Source: CAZFVY01 sp964522665
Lineage (GTDB): Bacteria > Verrucomicrobiota > Verrucomicrobiia > Limisphaerales > CAZFVY01
Reading direction: 5' to 3'
Assembly (NCBI GenBank): GCA_964522665.1
Contig: CAZFVY010000013.1
Span: forward strand, 26,403 to 90,402
Length of the DNA stretch: 64,000 nt
Part shown: in pieces, positions 55,415 through 64,000 of the stretch
How positions within the stretch are numbered: the stretch's first letter is position 1
Layout of the letters: each line of letters starts with the position of its first letter
The notes under the pieces: generated by a model
The model's database searches: none
Seen by the model: the letters and a program-made list of their open reading frames with translations, nothing else
Told to the model about the DNA's origin: nothing
Translations under genes and position numbers: made by a program

Positions 55415-55501
55415 TGAGGAGCATGTTTTGGCGGGCGGGCGCGTTCTGTCAACGACTCCGCGCGATCGCGGGCCGCGGAACCGACGGCGCCACGCAATGG
55501 T

Positions 55502-56917
55502 TCACCAGGGCAGCGAAAACGTTTTGACGGTCGTCATGCATTTGATCGCCTCGATGACCCCTTCTTTGATGCCCAGGCCCGAGTCCTTGACCCCGCCGAA
55601 GGGCGAGTTTTCGATGCGGTAACCGGGCACTTCGTTGATGTTGACGGTGCCCGAGCGGAGGCGTTTCACCGCCTCGATGGCTTGAGACAAGTTGTTCGTG
55701 ACCACGCCGGCGGAAAGGCCATAGGCGGTCGAGTTTGCGAGCGTGATCGCGTCGTCGAGGTCGCGGAAACCGAGGATCGGCGCCAGCGGGCCAAACGCCT
55801 CGCAAACCACCATCTCCGCGTTCCGTGGCACGTCCGCGATGACCGTGGGCGCGAGCAGGGCGCCGCGACGTTCGCCACCGAGCAACACCTTGGCGCCGGT
55901 GGCGACCGCCTTGGTGACCAACCCTTCGAGGTGAATGGCGGAGGCTTCATCGATGACCGTGCCAACCTTGGTCTCAGGATCGAGCGGGTCGCCACAGCGG
56001 TATTCGCGCGCTTTTTCCACGAACCGAACGGTAAAGGCTTCGAGAATCTGTTCGGCGACGAGAATCCGTTTCACCGCCGTGCAGCGTTGGCCGGAATTGC
56101 GGAACGATCCTTCCGCGGCCAGGTGGACGGCCATTTCAAGGTCGGCGTCCGCCAAGACGATCAACGGGTCATTGCCACCCAATTCAAGCACGAGTTTCTT
56201 GTACCCGGCGGTCGCGGCGATTCGTTTGCCCACCGCGACGCTGCCCGTAAACGTCACGAGTTCGACGCGCGGATCGGTGACGAGCGGCGCCGCCACGGCG
56301 TCGGTGGGACCGAGCAATACGCTCAGCATACGGCCCGGGAGGCCGGCTTCGTAGAGCAACTCAGCGAACCGAAGCGCCGTTAGCGGTGTCTTCTCCGACG
56401 GCTTCAGAATGATCGGCGCGCCGGCGGCGATCGCGGGGGCGACCTTGTGAGCGACCTGATTCAGCGGGTGATTGAACGGCGTGATTGCCACGACGACCGG
56501 CAACGGCTCCCGCAGCGTGAAGATTTTTCGGGCCTTCCCTTGCGGTGAGATGTCGCACGAAAAGATCTGACCGTCATCGCGCAGCGCCTCGATGGCGGCG
56601 AAGCGGAGCACATCGCTCGCGCGGCCGACCTCGTAGCGGGTCTCGCGGAGACAAAGCCCGGACTCGCTCGTTATGAGACGCGCGAAATCCTCGCACCGTC
56701 CTTCCAGCAGCGTCCGCGCGCGGTCGAGGATCGCCGAACGCTGAAACCGAGTGAGCGGTTCCGTTGCGGCCAACGCGGCGCTTAACGCGGCCTCGGTATC
56801 GCCACGACCGCAGAGTTTTACGCTGCCGGCGGGCTGGCCGTCGTAAGGGCTTCGGACGATCAATTCTTGGTCGGACGCGACTTTTTGGCCGGCGACGTAA
56901 CAGGCTAGCTCGATCAT
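55502..56917 (-). CDS. phnY: Phosphonoacetaldehyde dehydrogenase
   Basis: 471 residues. Aldehyde dehydrogenase fold: [20 protein letters not shown] binds [38 protein letters not shown], and the catalytic Cys in [13 protein letters not shown]. The GNDPLIV and RCTAVKR variants point to PhnY, which oxidises phosphonoacetaldehyde to phosphonoacetate. PhnA is encoded 11 bases upstream, PbfA downstream, supporting this. Confidence 0.88.
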   Translation of the reverse strand: MIELACYVAGQKVASDQELIVRSPYDGQPAGSVKLCGRGDTEAALSAALAATEPLTRFQRSAILDRARTLLEGRCEDFARLITSESGLCLRETRYEVGRASDVLRFAAIEALRDDGQIFSCDISPQGKARKIFTLREPLPVVVAITPFNHPLNQVAHKVAPAIAAGAPIILKPSEKTPLTALRFAELLYEAGLPGRMLSVLLGPTDAVAAPLVTDPRVELVTFTGSVAVGKRIAATAGYKKLVLELGGNDPLIVLADADLEMAVHLAAEGSFRNSGQRCTAVKRILVAEQILEAFTVRFVEKAREYRCGDPLDPETKVGTVIDEASAIHLEGLVTKAVATGAKVLLGGERRGALLAPTVIADVPRNAEMVVCEAFGPLAPILGFRDLDDAITLANSTAYGLSAGVVTNNLSQAIEAVKRLRSGTVNINEVPGYRIENSPFGGVKDSGLGIKEGVIEAIKCMTTVKTFSLPW

Positions 56918-56928
56918 ATAGGGAAGCG

Positions 56929-58170
56929 TTAACGGGCGCCGTTGACGGTGAATTCGAACACGTCGAAATTTCGCGGATCACCTGCGGCCTTGGCCGCATA
57001 TTCGCGATTCAAAGGCTGGGAAATCAGGAGCGGCACCATTTCTTCGTAGCGTCCGCCGTGAGAGCGAAGCCCGCCGTCCAGCGCGGCGAGATCGTGATAT
57101 TGCGGCGCGCGCCCAAGCACGACATCCCGGCTCGACAGCACGATCAGGTCGCCAATCCGATCCGCGGGCAATTCCAGCTTGCGCGCGGCGGTGGCGCGAT
57201 CATACACCTCCGTGATCCCCTCCAGTTCCATCAACCATTGCAGAATCTCGGCGCGTTTTTCGAGCTCGGGAAGGTGGACAACGGCAAACGATCCGAGCGC
57301 GCCGTGGTGCCGCACATAGGGGTCGGTGATGGGCAGAATCACGCGGAATCCCGGTCCGAAACGCTCCGTCAAAATCGTCTCGAGGTAGATCACGTTCGGT
57401 TCACCATTCAGTTTCTGTTTCGCGTTCATGCCATGATCGGCGGTCGCGCCGACGACGGCGCCGGCGCTCAGCAGTCGTCCGAGTTCATGATCGATGCCCG
57501 CGTAAAAATCGAGGGACTCCGGCGTCTCCGGCGCGAATTTATGCTGCATGAAATCAGTCAGCGACAGGTAGAGAAAATCGGCCAGACCGTGCTCCAGCAG
57601 CGCGACACCGGATTGCAACACAAAGAGGCTGGCGTCGGGGCTGTAGATGGGCGGGGTAGGGCGGCCAACGAGGCTCTCGACGCTGGCGATGCCGTGCGTG
57701 GCGGGCTGGGCCTGCGCGGCCTTCTCGGCGGAGAACGCGATGCCGGTCAGGTTGTGCGAGAGAATATCGCGCAGTTTTTCCTTGGCGGTGACGACGCCGA
57801 CCTTCCGCCCGGCCCGCGCGGCGGCGGCCAGAATGGTCTCGGCGCGCAGATATTTGGCCGAGTTCATCATCACCTCCTGGCCAGTTTCGGAGTCGAAGAA
57901 GAAGTTGCCGCCGATCCCATGCCCGGCCGGGGAAAGGCCGGTCACGATCGAAGCGTTGTTGACGTTGGTGAACGAGGGCAACGCGCCCCGGACCAGGCCG
58001 CGAAAGCCATGCAGAATCATCTGCTGGAGATGCGGCATTCGGCCCCGAATCAGCGACGCGTCGAGATATTCGTCCGACGAGCCGTCCATGCAGATGACGG
58101 CGATGGGCCGCGCGGTTGGATGATACGTCCGCCCGTTGACGACGAACGAAGTGGTGGAGATGGCGGACAT
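56929..58170 (-). CDS. phnA: Phosphonoacetate hydrolase
   Basis: 413 residues. Alkaline-phosphatase-superfamily zinc enzyme that cleaves phosphonoacetate to acetate and phosphate. Metal ligands and Thr nucleophile are in VICMDGSSDEYLDA and FTNVNNASIVTGLSPAGHGI, and DFMQHKFAPE and GATADHGMNAKQ supply the other Asp and His. It is encoded in front of phnY with an 11-base gap. No regulator such as a LysR-type gene is next to it. Confidence 0.92.
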   Translation of the reverse strand: MSAISTTSFVVNGRTYHPTARPIAVICMDGSSDEYLDASLIRGRMPHLQQMILHGFRGLVRGALPSFTNVNNASIVTGLSPAGHGIGGNFFFDSETGQEVMMNSAKYLRAETILAAAARAGRKVGVVTAKEKLRDILSHNLTGIAFSAEKAAQAQPATHGIASVESLVGRPTPPIYSPDASLFVLQSGVALLEHGLADFLYLSLTDFMQHKFAPETPESLDFYAGIDHELGRLLSAGAVVGATADHGMNAKQKLNGEPNVIYLETILTERFGPGFRVILPITDPYVRHHGALGSFAVVHLPELEKRAEILQWLMELEGITEVYDRATAARKLELPADRIGDLIVLSSRDVVLGRAPQYHDLAALDGGLRSHGGRYEEMVPLLISQPLNREYAAKAAGDPRNFDVFEFTVNGAR

Positions 58171-58243
58171 TTTATTGGTTTGGTAAAAGGAGTCGGTCAG
58201 GCCGCGGGGTTAGGGGCAGGTTTATCAGTCGTGATTCAAGCCG

Positions 58244-59170
58244 CTATTTTTGGCCGGGGCGGCGGAACGCTTCGAGGACCGGTCTGCCGATCCAAACGGG
58301 CGGCGGCTTCAATCCGAAGATGTAGGCGATCGTGGCGGCGGTGTCGTAGGTGTTGACCGGCGATTGAAGGACCTTGCCGGTGGCGATCCCCGGTCCCGAG
58401 ATAATCCACGGAATCTCGATTTCCTCCAGGGTGGCGCCGCCGTGGCCCTTCGCTTTGCCGCCGTGATCCGCGGTGACCAGAATGATCGTCTGATTCCACA
58501 TTCCCGCCGCGCGCAGGCCGTCGATCAATTTGCCAATCAAGCGGTCGGCGACCTCGACCGCGGCGTAGTACTCGGGCGTGCGGTGCCCCGCGTGGTGCCC
58601 GGCGTGATCGACATGGTCCAGGTGGATAAAGGTAAAGGTGGGCCGCTTAAGGCTGAAGTAAGCAATCGCCGCGTCCACCGTATTCGTCGGACCAAGGCAA
58701 TGTTCCAAGTGATCCGGCGCCGTCGCTTCGAGCAGGCGACCGAAGCCGGCCCAATCGTGAAAGCAAGCGATCACGGCGCCCGGACGCTGGGCGCGCAAGA
58801 CGCCGAAGATCGTCGGAAACATCCCACCCGGGCCGATCGCCAGCGGCGGGATTTCAAATTTGTTGGTCTCCCAGTCGTTTGAGGTGACGCCATGTTGTTC
58901 CGGCCCGGCTCCCATGATCATCGACGCCCAATTCGGGCTGCTGACGGTGGGCATCACTCCGCGAGCGCGCAACGTGTAGGCGCCCGACGCCATGAGCCGC
59001 CGCATGACCGGGGTCGCCGCGTTGGTCACGCCGTAAACTCCCAAGCCATCGATGCCAACGACGACGACGTACTTGGCCTCACTGACCGCGGCGACCGCGC
59101 CGGGCGCCAACATCGCCGCGACGAGAGTCATGATCGCGAGCCACGCGCCGGAAACCGAACGCTGGCTCAT
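58244..59170 (-). CDS. Exported alkaline phosphatase superfamily protein A
   Basis: 308 residues from ATG 59170. Signal peptide (MSQRSVSGAWLAIMTLVAAM, cut near AVA). Type I phosphodiesterase/nucleotide pyrophosphatase fold: VVVGIDGLGVYGVTNAAT, MPTVSSPNWASMIMGAGPEQ with a Ser/Thr nucleophile site, HLDHVDHAGHHAGH, and TADHGGKAKGHGG. Catalytic domain looks complete. It is 73 bases in front of phnA, and is likely periplasmic. It may release phosphate from phosphoesters or phosphonates outside the cytosol; substrate not known. Confidence 0.85.
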   Translation of the reverse strand: MSQRSVSGAWLAIMTLVAAMLAPGAVAAVSEAKYVVVVGIDGLGVYGVTNAATPVMRRLMASGAYTLRARGVMPTVSSPNWASMIMGAGPEQHGVTSNDWETNKFEIPPLAIGPGGMFPTIFGVLRAQRPGAVIACFHDWAGFGRLLEATAPDHLEHCLGPTNTVDAAIAYFSLKRPTFTFIHLDHVDHAGHHAGHRTPEYYAAVEVADRLIGKLIDGLRAAGMWNQTIILVTADHGGKAKGHGGATLEEIEIPWIISGPGIATGKVLQSPVNTYDTAATIAYIFGLKPPPVWIGRPVLEAFRRPGQK

Positions 59171-59351
59171 CGTCCTAGCTGACAGTAGGTTTTGGGAATG
59201 CTCAGCGCGCATAGAAGGCCACGTTTAACTTTACGAACGGACGTTGAGCAAACAAAAACGCGCCGAACCCGGTGAATTCTGCGTGACGCCCTAAGAATCC
59301 TTCTCGGGGAACCGCGGGCTGCCATTGGGCGACGTTACCGGCGGCCGCGGG

Positions 59352-60479
59352 CTACGGATTGGCGCCGCGGATCAGGTCTTTGATCGGCGCGCCGGCGTTC
59401 GGGAACGCCTTTTGATAGTCTTGCCCGAGGAGAGCGGCGATGGTGGCGGCGATTTGGCTCTGCGTGTGGGTTTCGAGGTCGGATCTTTCTCCCAATGGCG
59501 GCGTGTCGGGGCCAAGGACGGCGATCCAGTCACCCTCGGAACCGGCGGTGGTCTCGCCGTGACTCTTCCAATCGACTGGACCGCTGCCGCGACCGTGATC
59601 CGCCGTCAGAATAATCGTGGTCTTGCCGCGATATTGCGGCATGGCCTGCGCTTCGCTCCAGAGCCGCCGGACGAAGTCATCGACGCGGTGGGCGGAATCG
59701 AGATAGTTATCGTAGCGCCCGGCGTGGGCCCATTCATCGGTCTCGCCAAAGCCGAAGAACGCGACTCGGGGATGCCGTTTTTTAAGACAGTCCTCGGCGG
59801 CATGCGCCAGGAATGAATCGTAGGTCAAATCCTCCCAACCCGGAGTGGTATCGCGCATGAGCGCCGTGACATAGGCGGGTGGGTGGATTTCGTAGCGGGC
59901 GAATTGCGGTTCCCAGGCGGGCCAAATGGGGAGTTGGCTCCGCGCGATGTTGAAAATGTAGGGGAACACGTCCCAGGTTCCCAGGATGTCCACCTTTCCG
60001 CGAAACTCCGCGCGGGCGTTCAACCATTCAAAAACCGAAACATTAGGATTCGGATGTTTTCCGTTGCTGTCAATGCGCGGATCGGGCGCGCCGGTGATGA
60101 TTTCATTGTAACCTGGATAAGAGAATTTCTTGCCATTGGTGACGACCACCACACTACCTTTGCTTTGGTTGCCGAGCAGTTGGCCGTGCAGGGCGATTTC
60201 CGTCCAAATAAACGGCAGCAACGCCTGACGCCGGCCTTCGGGGGTTTCGCGCCAATAGCGCGCCCGCAGCGCGGGCCGATCCTTTACGCCGTTTTCGGCG
60301 GTCATGAGGGCTTCCTCGGCGCCGGTGAAAACCTCCTGCCAGCGGAAGCCATCGCTGATAATCAAGAAGACGTTTTCGGTTTTCAGCGCGGCGGCATGGC
60401 CGGTCAGGGCGAGACAAAGGAGCGCGATGATGGAGCTCGGACCGCGGGAACGGTCGTAACACGAGCGGATAATCTTCAT
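59352..60479 (-). CDS. Exported alkaline phosphatase superfamily protein B
   Basis: 375 residues from ATG 60479, with a signal peptide (SSIIALLCLALTGHAAA). FLIISDGFRWQEVFTGAEEA, FFGFGETDEWAHAGRYDNYL and ILTADHGRGSGPVDWKSHGE are the metal-site blocks of the superfamily; the family as a whole resembles sulfatase/phosphodiesterase-like planctomycete proteins. It leads the minus-strand phosphonate unit after a 181-base gap. Substrate unknown. Confidence 0.8.
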   Translation of the reverse strand: MKIIRSCYDRSRGPSSIIALLCLALTGHAAALKTENVFLIISDGFRWQEVFTGAEEALMTAENGVKDRPALRARYWRETPEGRRQALLPFIWTEIALHGQLLGNQSKGSVVVVTNGKKFSYPGYNEIITGAPDPRIDSNGKHPNPNVSVFEWLNARAEFRGKVDILGTWDVFPYIFNIARSQLPIWPAWEPQFARYEIHPPAYVTALMRDTTPGWEDLTYDSFLAHAAEDCLKKRHPRVAFFGFGETDEWAHAGRYDNYLDSAHRVDDFVRRLWSEAQAMPQYRGKTTIILTADHGRGSGPVDWKSHGETTAGSEGDWIAVLGPDTPPLGERSDLETHTQSQIAATIAALLGQDYQKAFPNAGAPIKDLIRGANP

Positions 60480-60693
60480 GGCAGGGTATCGTTCATTCCG
60501 TCCGCGTCTCAGAACGCGGTAATCGCCGCGATTTAACTTCCGCTTCCGACGTAATCCAAGAACGGAAGTGAAACAATTTAGCGACGCGCCTCGCGCGAGG
60601 GTGCTGTGTGCCGCCAAAGAACGGTCTTCCGTTCCGCCGTCCGGGGGGAGAAATTGGGTGGCTAATCGAACCGCGCCGCACTAGTTTCTGAGC

Positions 60694-61113
60694 GTGAGAC
60701 TTTCGGTTAAAAGTGACTACGCCGCCCGCGCTGTGCTCGGTTTGGCGCGTCAATTTCACACGGGCGCGGCGCAGCGAGTCGAAGATTTGGCGCTCGCGCA
60801 AGGTATTCCGCCCAACTATCTCGTCCAGATTTTGATCGAACTGAAATCGCAGGGCATTGTCAAGAGTCTGCGGGGGAAGGACGGCGGATATTCGTTGGCG
60901 CGTTCCCCGGCGGAGATAACGCTTGGCGACGTGTTGCGCTGCATACACGGGCTGGTCTTCGATTCCCCGGCGTTGAGCGATCCGAAATGCCCGGTCGAAC
61001 TTTGCGCGGCCTGGAAAAAAATGCAGGGCGCGGTCGATGCCGCCGCCGACTCGATCACGTTCCAAGAACTGCTCGAAGGCAGCGTGGACAAGGAGAAGAT
61101 GTATTATATCTGA
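60694..61113 (+). CDS. Rrf2 family transcriptional regulator
   Basis: 139 residues from GTG 60694. Winged helix (SVKSDYAARAVLGLARQFHT, and LAQGIPPNYLVQILIELKSQ, GKDGGYSLARSPAEITLGDV). Only two Cys (KCPVELCAAW) are in the sensing loop where IscR-type members have three, so an iron-sulfur cluster is not assured. It is divergent from alkaline phosphatase B, with 214 bases between, and could regulate the phosphonate unit; this is inference. Confidence 0.9.
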   Translation: MRLSVKSDYAARAVLGLARQFHTGAAQRVEDLALAQGIPPNYLVQILIELKSQGIVKSLRGKDGGYSLARSPAEITLGDVLRCIHGLVFDSPALSDPKCPVELCAAWKKMQGAVDAAADSITFQELLEGSVDKEKMYYI

Positions 61114-61151
61114 ACCGGCGCCTCACGGGGCAGTCGGTTCGTCGGCGCACC

Positions 61152-63338
61152 TTAATGGCTCGAACCGAGCATCTGCTTGAGATGCTCAACGTCCGCCGTC
61201 GGCGGCTGGCACGCGGTTCCGGCGCAGAGATAGACGACGGGCGTCTCCTTACTGGGGAGGGTTTTGGCGAATGGATCGACCGGTCCGACGACGCCGGAGA
61301 TAATCTTGTTCGGTTGATAGACCGCGTGCAACGCCCGCAGCAAGGCGCGCGTGGCGGGTGAAGTCGGCTCTCCCACGACTACCGCGCGTTTCGGTTCTTC
61401 GAGCGAATAATCGAGCGCCAGCAGCATGTGGGGCAACGCCTGCGGGAGTTGGCGCAGCCGGTCGCCAAACAGGCGGAGGCTTTTCTCGGCGATTTCCTTA
61501 AAATCCTTGCGGTCGGTAATCGCGCTCAAGCGCAGCAGGCTGAGAATCGCGACGGAGTTCCCCGACGGTTCGGCCCCGTCATAATCGTCCTTCACCCGCA
61601 GGATCAGGTCGGAGGCTCCGCTGGCGCTCTGCCAGAAACCGCCGTGTTCGGCGTCGTAGAAACGGGTGTTCATTCCCTCCGCCAACGCTTGCGCGAACTC
61701 GAGCGTCCTCGGGTCCAGAGTCGCCTCGTAAAGATCCAAGACGCCCGAGAGCAGAAAAGCGTAGGCGTCGAGGAGTTGCACGGAGTCGCGTTGGCCGTCG
61801 CGCCAGCGATGATACAGCGTCTTGGTCGCCGCGTCCCAGAGGCGCGATTGAATGAACCCCAGATTCTTTTGCGCGACGGCGAGGTGCGCGTCGTCTCCCA
61901 AGACGGCGTACGCGCGAGCAAACGCCCCCAACATCAGCCCGTTCCAAGAGGCCAGAATCTTGTCATCCAAGTGGGGCCGCACTCGTTTCGCGCGGACGGC
62001 AAACATCTTCTCTTTGGCGCTGGCCAGAAGCGCCGCTTCATCCGGCGAGAGCTTCGGATTTACCACGCTCAAGACATTCTGGCCCGGCAGTGGTTCGGGG
62101 TCGCTGTGATCGACGAAATTGCCCTTCTCCGTAACGCCAAAGTAGTGGGAAGCCACCTTGAATTCGGCCAGTGTCAGCAGGCTCGTCAACTCACTCTTCG
62201 TCCAGCAGTAGAACTTGCCTTCCTTGCCTTCGCTGTCAGCGTCCTCCGCGGAGTAGAATCCTCCCTCTGGGTGCGTCATATCGCGGGCGACGTAGCGCAG
62301 AATATCCCTGGCCACGTCGGCGTCACGCGCGTCGTGGCCGACGAGGTACGCGTCCAGGTAAAGATTTACGAGTTGCGCGTTGTCATACAGCATCTTTTCA
62401 AAGTGCGGCACGAGCCATTCGGCATCGACTGAATAGCGGGCGAACCCGCCGCCCAGTTGATCGTACATCCCGCCGGCGGCCATTCGTTCACACGTATGCA
62501 GGACCATACGGATCGCCTTTTCGTCCTTGTGTTGGACGCCATACAGGAGCAGGAACGCGGGCTGGCTGGGGCGGGGGAATTTGGGGGCGTCGCCGAACCC
62601 GCCGTGGCGCGGGTCGTATTCGTGCTTAAACTGGCCCGCCGCGCTCGTGAGGATCGCTGGCGAAGGTTGCGCGTCGTTGGCCAGTTCGCGCGCCGTGTGA
62701 TGTTCCAGGCGAGCGTGGAGGTCCGAGGCGGAGTGGAGGACGTCGTCCGGGCGTTCGCGCCACGCCTTCTCAATTTGCTGCAAGACTTGGCGGAAACTGG
62801 GGCGCCCGTACCGCCCGTCCGGGGGGAAATAGGTGCCGCCGTAGAACGGCTTTAGCTCCGGCGTCAGGAAGACGTTCAAGGGCCAGCCGCCCTGACCGGT
62901 CATCGCTTGGACGAACGACATGTAAATCTGATCAACGTCGGGACGCTCCTCGCGGTCCACTTTGATGCTGACGAAATGGGCGTTGAGGTAGCTTGCGAGT
63001 TCCTCGTTTTCAAAGGACTCCCGCTCCATGACGTGGCACCAGTGGCAGGTCGAGTAACCGATGCTCAGGAAGATCGGCTTATGTTCGGCTTTGGCTTTGG
63101 CGAACGCCTCATCACCCCAGGCGAACCAGTCCACCGGGTTGTGTTGGTGCTGGAGCAGATAGGGCGACTTTTCGCGGGCGAGGCGATTGGTGAAGGCGTG
63201 CGCGGTTGGCAGGGAAGACACAGTTGGTTTTGGTTCGGGTTTGAGAATTTGGGCGTGGCTTTGACGGAGGGCGAAACCACCCACGGTGGCGGCGAAGGCA
63301 AAGCGGAGAACGGGCTTCAGTTTCGAGTGAAAAGACAC
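61152..63338 (-). CDS. YyaL/SSP411-type thioredoxin-domain protein
   Basis: About 728 residues from GTG 63338 (TTG 63377 is the open frame's beginning); the GTG begins a signal-peptide-like segment ending LRQSHAQ. The thioredoxin-like domain has the family motif [20 protein letters not shown], and [33 protein letters not shown] follow. A long (alpha/alpha)6 barrel follows ([34 protein letters not shown]). Members bind no known substrate; the barrel resembles sugar epimerases. It converges on the Rrf2 gene. Confidence 0.88.
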   Translation of the reverse strand: MSFHSKLKPVLRFAFAATVGGFALRQSHAQILKPEPKPTVSSLPTAHAFTNRLAREKSPYLLQHQHNPVDWFAWGDEAFAKAKAEHKPIFLSIGYSTCHWCHVMERESFENEELASYLNAHFVSIKVDREERPDVDQIYMSFVQAMTGQGGWPLNVFLTPELKPFYGGTYFPPDGRYGRPSFRQVLQQIEKAWRERPDDVLHSASDLHARLEHHTARELANDAQPSPAILTSAAGQFKHEYDPRHGGFGDAPKFPRPSQPAFLLLYGVQHKDEKAIRMVLHTCERMAAGGMYDQLGGGFARYSVDAEWLVPHFEKMLYDNAQLVNLYLDAYLVGHDARDADVARDILRYVARDMTHPEGGFYSAEDADSEGKEGKFYCWTKSELTSLLTLAEFKVASHYFGVTEKGNFVDHSDPEPLPGQNVLSVVNPKLSPDEAALLASAKEKMFAVRAKRVRPHLDDKILASWNGLMLGAFARAYAVLGDDAHLAVAQKNLGFIQSRLWDAATKTLYHRWRDGQRDSVQLLDAYAFLLSGVLDLYEATLDPRTLEFAQALAEGMNTRFYDAEHGGFWQSASGASDLILRVKDDYDGAEPSGNSVAILSLLRLSAITDRKDFKEIAEKSLRLFGDRLRQLPQALPHMLLALDYSLEEPKRAVVVGEPTSPATRALLRALHAVYQPNKIISGVVGPVDPFAKTLPSKETPVVYLCAGTACQPPTADVEHLKQMLGSSH

Positions 63339-63429
63339 TTTCCACCATACTAGGGCGCCGGTCTTGGGCAAGCTCAAACCAAAAACGGTCGGAACCTTTT
63401 ACGGCACGATTCCGTGGCCAACTCAATCG

Positions 63430-63457
63430 TTGACAGAGGCAGGCCCTTTGTTAGATT
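63430..63457 (+). promoter_or_regulatory. Predicted promoter of ppdK
   Basis: TTGACA (63430-63435) matches the -35 consensus exactly; TAGATT (63452-63457) serves as the -10 box after 16 bases. The ATG of ppdK is 66 bases downstream. Confidence 0.6.
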
Positions 63458-63470
63458 CGCCCCTCATGTT

Positions 63471-63499
63471 GGTGGGATTAAACCCACCCTATTTTTTTT
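63471..63499 (+). terminator. Hairpin and T8 run in the ppdK leader
   Basis: GGTGGG (63471-63476) pairs with CCCACC (63483-63488) around ATTAAA, and eight T follow at 63492-63499. It stands between the predicted promoter and the ATG, so it could be an attenuator, or end of read-through from upstream; no leader peptide is seen. Confidence 0.55.
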
Positions 63500-63522
63500 A
63501 TACGAACCGCACGATTTGATTT

Positions 63523-64000
63523 ATGGCGAAAATATCCAAAACAGCGACCAAGGCCGCGAAATACGTTTACCTTTTCGGCAACAATAAGGCCGATGGCAAC
63601 GGCTCGATGAAGGCCCTCCTGGGCGGCAAAGGCGCCAACCTGGCGGAGATGACGCGGATTGGCCTGCCGGTGCCCCCTGGATTCACGATCACGACCGAGG
63701 TTTGCACCTATTACTACGCGAACAAGCAGACCTATCCCAAGGAATTGCAGGCCCAAATCCAAAATGGCGTCGCGAATATGGAGAAGAACCTCGGGAAGAA
63801 ATTCGGGGACATGGAGCGGCCGCTGCTGGTCGCCGTGCGGTCGGGAGCCCGTGACTCGATGCCGGGCATGATGGACACCATACTGAACCTCGGTCTCAAT
63901 GATCAAACCGTGCAGGCTCTCGTGAACGCGAGCGGCAACGAACGGTTCGCCTGGGATTGCTATCGCCGCTTCATCCAGATGTACGGCGACGTCGTCATGG
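63523..64000 (+). CDS. ppdK: Pyruvate, phosphate dikinase, 3' end beyond window
   Basis: 159 residues of the N-terminal nucleotide-binding part are visible. [50 protein letters not shown] and [20 protein letters not shown] are diagnostic of PPDK, which interconverts pyruvate, ATP and phosphate with PEP, AMP and pyrophosphate. The ATG at 63523 has no Shine-Dalgarno sequence; the leader is AT-rich and contains a possible attenuator. Confidence 0.95.
   Translation, partial: MAKISKTATKAAKYVYLFGNNKADGNGSMKALLGGKGANLAEMTRIGLPVPPGFTITTEVCTYYYANKQTYPKELQAQIQNGVANMEKNLGKKFGDMERPLLVAVRSGARDSMPGMMDTILNLGLNDQTVQALVNASGNERFAWDCYRRFIQMYGDVVM

Noticed and set aside
56764..58356. 530-codon open frame on the plus strand opposite phnA and the end of phnY
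   Set aside because: It is a mirror of GC-rich codons in real minus-strand genes; its translation is Arg/Gly/Asp-rich with no domain, and both phnA and phnY are clear.
61428..62432. 334-codon plus-strand frame opposite the YyaL-type gene
   Set aside because: It mirrors the minus-strand (alpha/alpha)6 barrel coding and has no domain of its own.

Overview
The window is a gene-dense bacterial chromosome segment, visibly GC-rich (I judge roughly 60% by eye). It fits a Gram-negative bacterium of the Planctomycetota-Verrucomicrobiota group, most likely Verrucomicrobiota. This rests on a Planctomycete-type cytochrome c fused to WD40 repeats, a full run of diaminopimelate genes, hopanoid synthesis, several Tat or lipoprotein signal peptides, and a WXXGXW lipoprotein. 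No rRNA, tRNA, CRISPR array, prophage or insertion sequence is visible. The taxonomic call is inference.

Layout. 1-4112: the end of an ApbE flavin transferase gene, then a BlaI-type repressor with a promoter overlapped by palindromes, followed by a BlaR1-like M56 peptidase fused to a long secreted region ending in an SLBB-like domain. 4228-8796: a secreted PHP-domain protein, argH, a squalene/phytoene synthase-like enzyme and a small SHOCT-like protein. 8948-17606: lysA; an ABC exporter operon with a TPR protein; infA, apaG, a pseudouridine synthase, an MnmD-like methyltransferase and tig with a clear terminator; a long inverted repeat lies at 15840-15919. 17725-23063: a GH63-like glucosidase, then a minus-strand operon (a possible glycosyltransferase, an ABC ATPase and two small proteins) ending in a stretch of lower GC.

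23173-30691 reads as one plus-strand unit with tiny gaps or overlaps: yicC, gmk, a 26-codon micro-ORF, coaC, a sensor kinase, a sigma-54-type response regulator, a one-helix protein, hpnD, hpnK and a small multidrug-resistance-like transporter. It converges on a minus-strand pair, squalene-hopene cyclase and an HpnG-like phosphorylase, so hopanoid genes sit on both strands next to a two-component system. 33509-36514 is dapF-dapA-dapB-folK; this DapF has serine at both positions where the family has its catalytic cysteines.

36705-53775 holds envelope and accessory genes: two lipoproteins, a Tat-exported isomerase-like protein, a CBM9-type protein, a secreted FKBP, a 1221-residue cytochrome/WD40 protein coupled to a Tat-exported PIG-L deacetylase, a nuclease-helicase fusion, a secreted protein coupled to an ECF sigma/anti-sigma pair, an EamA transporter, a glycosyltransferase, a DUF2721 protein and an MbfA-type iron exporter. 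54050-60479 is a phosphonate catabolic cluster (PbfA, PhnY, PhnA) preceded by two exported alkaline-phosphatase-superfamily proteins. The window ends with an Rrf2 regulator, a YyaL-type thioredoxin-domain protein and the start of ppdK.
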